Source of the DNA: Geosmithia putterillii
Taxonomy: Eukaryota > Ascomycota > Sordariomycetes > Hypocreales > Bionectriaceae
DNA: 64,000 bases
Reading direction: 5' to 3'
Assembly: GCA_900188575.1 (NCBI GenBank)
Contig: FYEU01000259.1
Location: 319,428 to 383,427, forward strand
Position numbers and translations under genes: made by a program. Positions 1 through 8,887 of this stretch are shown in pieces. The notes beneath the pieces are model-generated. The model was not told where the DNA came from, did not search any database, and saw only the letters and a program-made list of their open reading frames with translations. The number at the start of each line of letters is the position of its first letter. Positions within the stretch are counted from its first letter, which is position 1.

Positions 1-1330
1 TTGTCCCAGTATAAACGAAGCCGAGCATGGGCCCAAGGTTTGCTGAGTAGTACAGGTAGGGTGAAGTGAAGGAAATGAGCCAGACGGTGAAGAAGAAGCT
101 GACAATGGCGCAAGACATGATCTTGTTCCTATTGTGACCCACAGCCATTTCAGACGCGATTGTAAACGCCAGAGGCCCGAGGGAGAAGTTGAAGCACACA
201 ATGACAACGTAAGAGAATACTACAATGGCAGTGCTAGTACCAGTTGTAAATGGCCTTTTCACGCCAAGGCCGCCGACAACAAGCAAAGATGCTGTGAGCC
301 CTAGGCTGCAGACAAGGAGGTTCCGGCGGCGTGGGACCTTGTTTCCGAGTAAGACGGAAATGGCGACAGAGATGACTTGGAGGACGTTTGTGATCAGTGA
401 AATGGTAAAGGCCTCCTTGATACCGATGGACTGCGCAAAGATCACGCCATACGAGTAGAAGAACTGGATCCCGTTGATCTGTTGAGCCACCATAGCACCG
501 CAAGAATAGAAAAGCTTGCGACGCTCGACCGGGTCTTTGAAGATGGAGACCCAGGTCGATTCGCTGCTGTTCATATTTTCTTCCATCGCAGCCCTCTGTA
601 GCGCCGCAATATCGTGGGACGGGTCGTAGTCCGGGAAGCTGCGATTGATCTTCCTCAAAGCCGTGTCGGCCTCTGCCTTTCGCCCTTTCATAATGTACCA
701 CATTGGACTTTCCGGTGTGAATGGCAAGCAGAGGACCATGAGGACAGGCAGAGAAACAAGGAGTCCCATTGGTATCATGTAAGAGGCCCTTGAGGAGATG
801 GTCTCTGTCCCTTGGGTGATTCCAGAGCCAACCAGTTGGGAGCATGACTGCATGAGCTGGAACATCATGAGCGCTGGGCCGCGCACGGCCACAGGAGCCA
901 CTTCCCCAATGTACAAAAGACTCGTGACGGTGAATTGGCCAACCCCGAGCCCAATGAAGATACGACCCAGGACGATGAGACCCTCGAGACCGCTCGCGGC
1001 GAGCTGTACGATAGCACCCGCAACGATGCAGCCTGAGGCGCTGTAGAATATGGCCTTCCGTCCATAGTGGTCGTTTATGGGGGCCGCCAAAAGAGCTCCA
1101 AGAAGCTCTCCGATGTAAATGATGGAGCTCGTTAAAGATATGAAGGACGTTGTCAAGGCCGTGCTTCCTGCCGAGTGGTTCGTGCCATATTCGTGGATGA
1201 ATGGTTTCATGCCCAAAAGGCCGGTGTAGTATATCTGGTCGTATCCGTAGCAGAGAGCCCCTATGGCGGAGACACCACAGTATATTATAGCCCATTTATG
1301 GGACTTGAAATCGATGTTGAAGATGCCCAT
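1..1330 (-). CDS. MFS sugar (hexose/alpha-glucoside-type) transporter, 3' end outside window
   Basis: An open frame runs without a stop from an ATG at 1330 down to the window edge, about 443 codons, so the C-terminus is missing. It reads as a sugar-porter MFS permease of the plasma membrane. Near the start is GYDQIYYTGLLGMKPF; further on come the loop motif INDHYGRKAIF (the G-R-[RK] signature), the central-loop motif PESPMWYIMKGRKAEADTAL, and QQINGIQFFYSYG in the seventh membrane segment. Alternating hydrophobic stretches fit a 12-TM protein cut after roughly segment 10 or 11. No intron is needed. It is transcribed divergently from the sugar-kinase-like gene at 2509, suggesting uptake and phosphorylation of one sugar (inference). 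Maltose/alpha-glucoside or general hexose porter are both possible; substrate cannot be read from sequence. Confidence 0.88.
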   Translation of the reverse strand, partial: MGIFNIDFKSHKWAIIYCGVSAIGALCYGYDQIYYTGLLGMKPFIHEYGTNHSAGSTALTTSFISLTSSIIYIGELLGALLAAPINDHYGRKAIFYSASGCIVAGAIVQLAASGLEGLIVLGRIFIGLGVGQFTVTSLLYIGEVAPVAVRGPALMMFQLMQSCSQLVGSGITQGTETISSRASYMIPMGLLVSLPVLMVLCLPFTPESPMWYIMKGRKAEADTALRKINRSFPDYDPSHDIAALQRAAMEENMNSSESTWVSIFKDPVERRKLFYSCGAMVAQQINGIQFFYSYGVIFAQSIGIKEAFTISLITNVLQVISVAISVLLGNKVPRRRNLLVCSLGLTASLLVVGGLGVKRPFTTGTSTAIVVFSYVVIVCFNFSLGPLAFTIASEMAVGHNRNKIMSCAIVSFFFTVWLISFTSPYLYYSANLGPMLGFVYTGT

Positions 1331-2508
1331 CTCCTCTGATTCCTTGTGAGTCGAAGTTAAAATCGAGGAGTGGCGGTGATGCGACAACAACGCAGAGGTC
1401 CTAGAATTCAAGGGCAGGTCTGATTTGTTTCATGAGAACGCGTTTGTCAGGTGTGGCTGGAACTGCAGCATGGGGTAATATCGAGATCCTCCTTCAAATC
1501 GCATGCAAGGTGAACTGTAATTCGTAGTATTAGATCCCCAACAACGTCAATCCACTCGCTGATTCCAAAAGTGGTCTGGATCCGGGGAAAGGTCACTTGG
1601 CACGTTGATTAGGAAATGTAAAAATAACCTAGGACGACGTTGCAAGCCAGTGCCCCCGACTTATCTAGACTACGACCTGGTCATCTTGGAATAGAACGCG
1701 AGTAATACGCAGTGCAGGTAGCGGTGACACATGAGTCAACACAGAGAGCGCTGTGAATGGCGCTTGCTGAGCATCAAATGGTTGCACTGCAGCACGGTCG
1801 TCGGGAGAACAACAAGTTGAGACTTACATACGTGTATGTACATGTAGTGACGCTCCTCGTCTGCAGTTGTGCCATCCGTGAGAGGCCAGACGACTGACTC
1901 AGTGGGTCAGAAATGGGAGTTTAGTGATTGCCTGGTTGCCTGGCAGCAAGGAAAAAGGAAGCCACAGCAGCGATCAAGTGGATGAAACGTATCGTCTTCT
2001 TCCTTTTTGGCCCTCTTCTTCATTCCCGGTACATGTAAGGCGTCTAGATCTGCCGAGGAGTGCACCGTTGGTTCATTCCCCCACAATTTCCTTCGCTCAT
2101 TGTACAAGCCACATCCATGTACAGAGTACTCAATGTTGCATCTCACAATCCTGCGAGCGGCACAGCAGAGAACTATGCAAGTGTCTACGAATAGTATCAC
2201 CGGGGCTCCCCGCATCTCGCTACGGAGCGGGGAAACACTACAGGGATTGCATCGGGAGATGCTCCGATAAGGCCATCTCCGCATAACCCGCCACTAACAC
2301 ATCATCGACGAGGTGGAGAACCCGACGGCCATGTCTTGACAGGGCGGAGAAGTGAAGCTCGTGATGTCGACCAAGAGACGGGGTCTTACCCGGAGTAGTG
2401 AAGACAGTAGAGATATTTATTTAATGATCATAGCCGCTATAGGGACTTTATCAAACAGCATACATCATTTTCCTCTTCATTGTGGACTCTTTACATATAC
2501 ATGTAATC
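1331..2508. promoter_or_regulatory. Divergent intergenic region between transporter and sugar kinase
   Basis: About 1.18 kb separates two outward-facing genes and should hold both promoters. It contains three of the window's TACATGTA palindromes (1839, 2030 and 2498, the last about 10 bp before the kinase ATG) and an AT-rich TATA-like stretch near 2411-2424. Short open frames on both strands here have no recognisable content and look like chance. Confidence 0.5.
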
Positions 2509-3777
2509 ATGGTCTACATTGTTGGACTTAACAGCGGTTCGTCGTTTGACGGAGTCGACGCTGTTCTATGTAAGATTTCCCTTGCAGAAGACGGTCATCC
2601 CTCCCGTCCGGAATATGTCGACGGCCTGACAGTCGACTGGCCGGAGGAGCTCCAGTCTCAGGTTCTCCGGGCCTTCGGCAACGACCTCACCATTTTCGAA
2701 ATGACTCGGCTCAACTACGTGGCTGGTGCGTTGTACGCAGAGGCGACCAACGATCTGCTTGCCCGAAATGGCCTCAAGCCAGAGGACATCTACGTGATTG
2801 GGTACGATGGGCAGACCATCTACCAAGAGCCTCCGGACCGCGCAAAGGAGCGTGAATACGTCCTCAGCTGCAACAAGAGCCTGATCGATCTGTGGACAAA
2901 GGGAGGTTACCCCTGCGGCTTCTTCATTGCCGAGTCTGGCGTGGTGGCGGCATTGACCAACGTCGACACCGTCACGCAGTTTCGACCCGTGGACCATGCT
3001 CTGGGGGGCTCCGCCGCGCCTCTGATGCAGTATCTCGACTTTGTGGCCTTTAGAAACGACGGGCCGACTGTCACGCTCAACATTGGCGGCATCGCCAATT
3101 TGCAACTTGCCGACAGGGACAGAAGCAAGATGATGGCTTTTGACACGGGCCCAGGCAATGTCATGATTGACCATGTCACCAAGGCCAGAACAGGTCGCGG
3201 GTACGACAAGGATGGAGAGTTGGCGTCCAAGGGAAACATCATCGCTCCTCTCTTGAAGGAATTACAGACCCACGACTTCTTCACCCGCAAACCCCCCCGC
3301 TCGGCGTGGCGGCTGGACTTTGGCGCCGGCTACGCAGACCGCGTCTTGGAGCGATACGCAGACGAGTCCACAGAGGACATTGTCGCCACGCTGACCAGGT
3401 TCACGGCCGTTTCCATCGCCGGCAGCGTCGTCGACTTTATTCTGCCCAGGACACGTGTGGAGCGCATCATCGCGTCGGGGGGAGGAACGAGAAATGCAAC
3501 GTTGATGAAGGACCTCAACGCCGAGTTGGCGAATCACAACCTCGAAGTGTGTGTTAGTGACAAGTTTGGTATCCCTGCCGCTTTCAAGGAAGCCATCAAG
3601 TTTGCTACGCTGGCGTTTGCGAATAAGAATGGACTGGCAAATAATATTCCTGCCGCTGGTGGCGCGACAAAGTACGCCATTCTGGGCAAGTTGTCCTTTG
3701 CTCCCTGGAGGGCAAAGAACGCCGAAGAGGTTGTCGGCAGAGATGAGAGGGTCCTGGGAATAGGTAATAATTCCTAG
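2509..3777 (+). CDS. AnmK / levoglucosan-kinase-like sugar kinase (UPF0075 family)
   Basis: A 422-aa intronless protein of the anhydro-sugar kinase family (ASKHA fold). Visible motifs: phosphate-binding GLNSGSSFDGVD (residues 6-17; bacterial AnmK and yeast levoglucosan kinase have GTSMDG), QFRPVDHALGGSAAPLMQYLD (about 157-177), NIGGIAN (191-197), FDTGPGNVMID with putative catalytic Asp212, GYDKDGELASKG, the PPRSAWRLDF loop, and an IIASGGGTRN nucleotide-binding segment. Family members phosphorylate 1,6-anhydro sugars (anhydro-MurNAc in bacteria, levoglucosan in Lipomyces) with ring opening. The usual HGQT is DGQT here (Asp100), so the substrate may differ. I start at ATG 2509 because the upstream in-frame extension has only a GTG and the fold begins directly after this Met. 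Divergent from the sugar transporter at 1330. Confidence 0.9.
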   Translation: MVYIVGLNSGSSFDGVDAVLCKISLAEDGHPSRPEYVDGLTVDWPEELQSQVLRAFGNDLTIFEMTRLNYVAGALYAEATNDLLARNGLKPEDIYVIGYDGQTIYQEPPDRAKEREYVLSCNKSLIDLWTKGGYPCGFFIAESGVVAALTNVDTVTQFRPVDHALGGSAAPLMQYLDFVAFRNDGPTVTLNIGGIANLQLADRDRSKMMAFDTGPGNVMIDHVTKARTGRGYDKDGELASKGNIIAPLLKELQTHDFFTRKPPRSAWRLDFGAGYADRVLERYADESTEDIVATLTRFTAVSIAGSVVDFILPRTRVERIIASGGGTRNATLMKDLNAELANHNLEVCVSDKFGIPAAFKEAIKFATLAFANKNGLANNIPAAGGATKYAILGKLSFAPWRAKNAEEVVGRDERVLGIGNNS

Positions 3778-4176
3778 GTGCATGTAGGTCCAAATAGCCA
3801 AGATGCAATAACTCCGTACAGGGAGGGAAGAAGGGGATATAACCTAAATGTTTGCGTTGTCCCTTTGGGGACTGTAAGGCTCCATGCAGTTTATGGTGTC
3901 CAGAAGCGGCAATGGCGAAGCTCCCGCGGCGAATTCACCTCTCGGCGGTGATCCATTCCCCAGGCTCTTCCATTGTTTGGCTGTGAGTCACTGCTCAGAA
4001 TCTTACTTTATTCGCAGCCTAGATTCGACCGCCTTCTTCACGCTTCTATTTCACGGTGAACCTTGATCATATTGTACCCTTCTCCCTCTCTCTCGTTCTC
4101 TAGCCTCTCCCCCAACATCGCATTCCCCTAACCTCAACTTCCACACTTCATGTTTCCTTTGCCCAGCCACCGTCAC
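3778..4176 (+). other. Intergenic, probable old promoter of the HNH pseudogene
   Basis: 400 bp without a credible gene. The last 100 bp is strongly pyrimidine-rich (CTCTCTCTCGTTCTC at about 4085, then CCCCTAACCTCAACTTCC), typical of fungal core promoters and 5' leaders, and leads to the ATG at 4177. Confidence 0.4.
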
Positions 4177-6100
4177 AATGCCTCGCATCACCGCGCGCCC
4201 CCAACAAGGTCAATTCCAAGGCTAAGGAGACCTCCTCGTCCTATACGATCAGCACGTCTCTTAAGGCTGACGATCCTGGCCCTTTGCTATTTGTCGTCGC
4301 CCGCAACACATGGGGAACACAGGTCCTCAACACCGGCCAGGTCGGCCTCAAACTGTCCCAAGCGTTTCCTGGTGAGCCAATCTGGGACGACGAATCGTTC
4401 AAAATCAGCGTCGTGAAACCGTCCACCGGTCCCATCAATGTCAGGTCCAAAGAGTACTGGTCACGTGGTTCTGCCACCTTGTATACGTGCATACAAAAGA
4501 CCGACCCTCGTGTCTATCGAAGAGGGAGGTCAGCTATGAATTGCCCTCAACCTTATATCTCACGGAGACTTCACAGGAAGCCTCTTCAAATGTCTGGCAG
4601 CAGACCTTGTCACCTACCTCACAGCCCCTTCCGCACCATCAGACTCGTTGTCTGACACGATCCCCCATCGCGTCTCGTCTCTGAATCAGGAACCAGGAGC
4701 CAGATGAACAGACTGCGCCGTCCGTACAGTCTGCCCCTATGCCGACCATGCCCGCGGACGCCCCCAGGCGGAAGCAGAGCTGGGATACTCAGCATCTCGA
4801 GTCTTTGCCCACCAAATCTAGACAGACTAGAGACGAGATCCGGAAAGATATTGAGAAGCAAGAAGACGTTATCATGCGACAGTCGCCACTCGACTTTGAT
4901 TACTGGACGACATTCTTCGAGAGAGCGGCCAACAGAAAGGACGAAGTCGCCTATGACTCACGCACCCGATATGCAGCATGGAAGGAAAGAAACCCCGGCA
5001 GTCCCGGAGAGGAATACTACGAGCTTCCTGCGACGGTCGAGCTCAAGACACAGTTCGACGCCTTCGGCCAGCAGGAGCGCCTCGCCGAGACTCACAAGTT
5101 GATCATGCAGGCACGCAGGGCGACGATCTGGGACGCCTTTTGGAAACTCTTCATGTCTGCAAAGATCAGGCTTGGACTCCACGCGTCAGTGGGCAGACGG
5201 GACACAGGAGATCAGTCCAGGTTCCGGGCACAGATGAAGACCGCTTATTGCCCTGGCCTTAGGGAAGGCCACGTCTGGGACCCGGTCCTAGGTCGAATCA
5301 TTGCGGCTATAGATGCCAAAGCTGCCCACCTATATCCATGGAGCCAAGTTGACTCCATGAACGCCATCTTCGGGCTGGGCGCCGATCAAGAGATTTTCAG
5401 TCCCCTCAATGGTCTGTTCCTCCATCCCTATGTCGAAGACGCTCTCGATAAGGGGCATATCGCTATTATTCCCGACGTCAACCTGGAGCCCGCCAGTCCT
5501 TCCTCCCCTAGCGACGACAGAGAGGAACACCACCAACGCATTGATGGCTGGCAGTCTGCGGAGCCGAGGGAGTACAAGGTCATTGTCCTGAACCTAGATA
5601 AGCGCCCAAACGAGGTCCTCTTCGATGGCATCAACGGGATTTCCAAGCTCACCGACCTTCATCACCGGAAGCTAGTCTTTCTGACCGAGTTTCTCCCGCG
5701 TGCCAGATACATCTGGTGGACCTTCTTTTCGGCTCTCCTGTGAATGTCCTGGAGAGTTGCCCGTGACGATAAGAACCCGCAGAGTCTTGAGGTGCAGAAG
5801 ACCACCAAGTACATGTACCGGGGTGCTCCAGGCAAATATATACGGGAGAATCAGCTTCTAGGGTTCCTTGAGGTGATTGAGTATGAAGCTAGGGGCATCA
5901 TGGACAGGTCCATTCTCGAGCCGAGCGATAAGGCGCCCGCTTTCGACGGGGTGGCTTCTGCCACTGACGCTGCAATCCACAGAGCGGCAGTTCGGCTGGC
6001 CTTCATCGACCAAAAGGACAAGGACCAACGGGAGGAAGATGATGACGAGTATGGTTACGTCGACGACGATGATGACGACTTTCTGAGCTACGGGGATTAA
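4177..6100 (+). pseudogene. Broken fungal HNH endonuclease-domain gene
   Basis: The 3' part reads as the common filamentous-fungal HNH (HNH_2-type) protein: AAHLYPWSQVDSMNAIFG, FSPLNGLFLHPYVEDALD, IAIIPDVNLEP and FLPRARYIWWTFFSALL. That frame (4685-5740) ends in TGA at 5741-5743. The same frame then continues at once with SWRVARDDKN and YIRENQLLGFLEVIE, the expected family continuation, to an acidic C-terminus and TAA at 6100. The TGA is therefore a nonsense change within the domain, one C-to-T from CGA. Upstream, recognisable pieces lie in all three frames: MPRITARPQQ at 4177, LFVVARNTWGTQVLNTGQV in another frame, and LVSIEEGGQL followed by a stop, then ISHGDFTGSLFKCLAADLV. Several frameshifts must be invoked, which introns do not explain. 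I infer a decaying gene; a two-part translated product from 4739-5743 cannot be excluded. Confidence 0.8.
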
Positions 6101-6110
6101 GACACATCGG

Positions 6111-6155
6111 CCAGAAGGACAAGAACCAACGGGAGGAGGGTACCGATGAGTATGG
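6111..6155 (+). repeat. Imperfect direct duplication of the HNH pseudogene 3' end
   Basis: The stretch starting AGAAGGACAAGAACCAACGG at 6112 repeats, with several substitutions, the pseudogene segment starting AAAAGGACAAGGACCAACGG at about 6011-6055. The second copy lies just past the TAA at 6100 and ends where the inverted remnant begins, so it probably formed in the same rearrangement (inference). Confidence 0.65.
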
Positions 6156-6412
6156 TGTCAGACAGCGAGTCTGATGGTGTGGGAAGGGTTGTGAGATAAG
6201 TGATAACATCTTCTATAAGACATGAAGCTCTTAGTGAGGTCGCTGTGTAGTGTGAGACAGGGGGGCATGGATGATGTTATTAATAGCTGACCTTCCTCTT
6301 CGATGGACTCGAGGGCCGGCTTTTTATACATCAATTTTATGTACGTGCGGTGGCAGGACCACGTAACCCCCGGGGTCCTGACATCTTGCCTCTCCTTTTG
6401 TCCATTGTTCAT
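6156..6412 (-). pseudogene. Inverted remnant of the HNH gene 5' region
   Basis: Read on the minus strand, this matches about 4450-4660 of the neighbouring plus-strand HNH pseudogene. The order VTWSCH, YKKPALESIEEEGQLL, then CCTTCCCACACCATCAGACT and GCTGTCTGACA parallels VTWFCH, YKRPTLVSIEEGGQL and CCATCAGACTCGTTGTCTGACA. The similarity is interrupted by small gaps, and nothing downstream in this orientation corresponds to the HNH core. It makes a tail-to-tail inverted repeat with its relative. Homology may extend weakly further up to about 6600, but I cannot support that by eye. Confidence 0.65.
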
Positions 6413-6733
6413 GTATTGTTTGTTCTTCGCTTTGCTGCTATTGTGATGGGCCAGGTAGCAACTTGATGTGATGGCCTGTTCAAGTTCGCCAGGTCACTCT
6501 GGGTACCTTCACTGTCCTTTCCCTTACTGAGAATGCCTTTCCGGGCCCACTGCCTCCTTCCACCCGGCAGTTCCTTCCACATCGGTGCTTCCCTCAATAG
6601 ATAGACCCTTCAATTTTCTCAACAGCCGAGTCCTTGGTTCTCGTTCAGCCCACCGAGTTGGCTCTCGACGCTCAAGCTCTTCCTCTGGCCTTGATCTTAA
6701 TCTTGATCCCTGGTGGTTTTTTGGCTTCTTTTT
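6413..6733. other. Intergenic between HNH remnant and HNH_2 gene
   Basis: About 320 bp with no convincing coding signal. The part next to 6734 is the 3' flank of the minus-strand HNH_2 gene. Confidence 0.35.
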
Positions 6734-8287
6734 CTAATCTTCACCCGAGGATGGCTGGCCAAGCGGACTCTCTCGTAGGAGCCTCTCGTTGTCCTCCTGA
6801 GTCTGCCTCCACATCTTGGCTTGGAGTGCGGCGTGGTCATCTGGCGGATCTTCCCGGAGATCGTCAGGAAAGTCGGCGGCGCCCGAAATGGTGGCCATCT
6901 GCACAGACAGCCACTGCAACCTCAACAGTGCCCGGGTCTTTGAGGCGTCACCCTTGGGGATACGCAGGTCTAGCCTATATCCTGACTCTATAGGCCGTCC
7001 CGAAGCGGTGTGGGCCAAGACGTGTCCGCCGTCTCTAACCGTGTTCTGGAGCTCCCCGTCGAGGAACTCGGCCAGCCCTATCGAGTCGAGGTCGACCTTC
7101 TGCCGGTGAGGATGATGAGGCATTTCCCTGGTGGCCACGGGCCGGGATGGAAACACATGGGCCGTATCGGTTAACGCCTTAGGGAGCCGCTTGGGGAGCC
7201 ACCGCCATTCGACGCGGATTAGCTCGACATCTCCTTCGACCCGCGGTGTAAGATCCTCGATAGGCTTTAACCCGAAGAAGGCGCTATCCCACAACTTATA
7301 GAGGTGCGAATTGATAGACAACATGTTGAACGAAAAGTTGGTAGAGGATACATGTACCGACTGCTGGCTGTTTGGGTCACGAGGGACAAGGGTGGGCATT
7401 ATCTGTGTGTATGCTTCTGGGGCAGCGACTTGTAGGAAGCCACCAACCGTTCGACGCACCCCCTGGGTCTTGTCGGTGCTATTGTTGATTGTGTTCGGAA
7501 CGATGTATGCGGCCTCGGGCTCTGGGTAACCCGTGAAAACACAGGCGTTTCCATCCCTTTGCAGAGCCTGGATGAGACTGAGTTAGAGATCATGCTGCCC
7601 GATCTTGTCCAATCTGGTGACGGGAAAGATGCGACATGTACTTACTGCCTTGGCCTCGTTGGCCTGCCGTGCCTTGTCGTCATTCTCCTTGGGGGCTCCT
7701 CCACCTTGGTCAGATATCTTGAGCCGCTTGGCCTGGTCCTGGTCTGACGAGGGTCCTGCCTGTGGCGACCTTTTCAGCGACGCTGACGCTGACGCCGCAT
7801 CGGGGGCACCAGCTACCAACCGCGTCGTTGACAGATGACTCTTTGCTCGAGCTAAAATTCAGTCTCTGCTTTAGTATGACGCGTCAGAAGACATGGAAAG
7901 GGGTGTCTGTATCTCACTCCTTCCGAGAAACGATTCCACGAGCCCTAGACAGCTGTGCATGGTCGCCTCCGGGCCCATGGTGGCGTTGCGGAGACATTGA
8001 ATATCGCAGACCAGGAAGACGGAGACTTGCATAAGGTCCATTTCAAAGTCGACAAGTTCCGGAAGACTCTGTCGGATTGCTCGTCTCCACTGTCGTGCAA
8101 TCTCCAGACGCTCTTCTATCTCTGCTGCACGGCTATGTGTGGAGTGAGTGTCAACGATTTCGATGGTCTTGTGGTACGCTATACCATTTTCGAGAGCTGT
8201 AATGGTTGATTTCGAGGATTGGAGAAACTCTTCTACCTGATGGCGGTAGAGCTCCTTCTGCTCCTCTGAAAATGAGTTGGTCGCCAT
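6734..8287 (-). CDS. HNH_2-domain nuclease-like protein, first catalytic His replaced by Tyr
   Basis: Three exons: 8287-7918, 7851-7646 and 7567-6734; 469 aa. Introns: 7917-7852 (GTGAGA...TAG) and 7645-7568 (GTAAGT, CTAAC branch, CAG). Joining restores one frame, giving VESFLGR-TRAKSH and ANEAKA-ALQRDG. The N-terminal ~130 residues are helical and charged, followed by a low-complexity Ala/Ser/Asp/Lys linker. From residue ~196 it follows the fungal HNH_2 pattern: RDGNACVFTGYPEPEAAYIVPN, then NFSFNMLSINSHLYKLWDSAFFGLKP, VEWRWLPKRLPK, and a terminal LLRLQWLSVQMATISGA block. The family normally has His where this protein has Tyr213 (TAC at 7507-7505), which would impair the nuclease centre. ATG 8287 is used because codons further up are non-ATG. 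The role of these abundant fungal proteins is unknown; defence or mobile-element links are speculative. Confidence 0.82.
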
Positions 8288-8887
8288 GCTATGTTGGTAG
8301 AGGATGTCTGCTGGACATTTAGTCGCTGTGATGGATTGTTCGGAACAGTCAGATATGACAGGGAGAAGATGGTGGAAGGGAAAGGAAAAATAACTAGACA
8401 CGGTCAAGAGCTGAGGTCATGTGCCTGACCGCGCGCCCTAGGACGGTCCGTCGAGAAAAAGTGACCGTGACTATGGCAGCTGTCACAAACCTTCAGGGCC
8501 ACTCAGCCACCCATTCAATCGATCAAGTCCAGGCATTCAAGGCCACAGCATGGCAGTGACCAATACCAGTCAAGAGCAGTGACAGTTAAGAAACCCGTAC
8601 GGCGAGGCTAGTCTCGGCTCTCGTCACTCTACGTTTGATCCCTCCACGTTTAGCCATATGCATGTAAGAAAGACAATCACAGCAACACATCATTGAATCC
8701 CAGCGTGGAACTATGGCCAGCAGATTTGAATGAACACAGGGTCCCGTCAAGCTTTATTCATATGTTTGACATCCGCCACGATTAGCGTAAAACAAACGCA
8801 ATTGCACATGTATACATGCATACTTCCTTCGCAGCTCTGCTTGCCCGTAGGTCGGCTTTCAGTGGGCATCAGCTTTATACAGTGCAG
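8288..8887. other. Intergenic between two minus-strand genes
   Basis: 600 bp holding the promoter of the HNH_2 gene and the 3' flank of the Clr5 gene. I see no gene, RNA or repeat in it. Confidence 0.4.

Noticed and set aside
234..1295. 353-codon minus-strand open frame
   Set aside because: It is a shifted frame of the MFS transporter. The correct frame, open to the window edge, gives the permease motifs.
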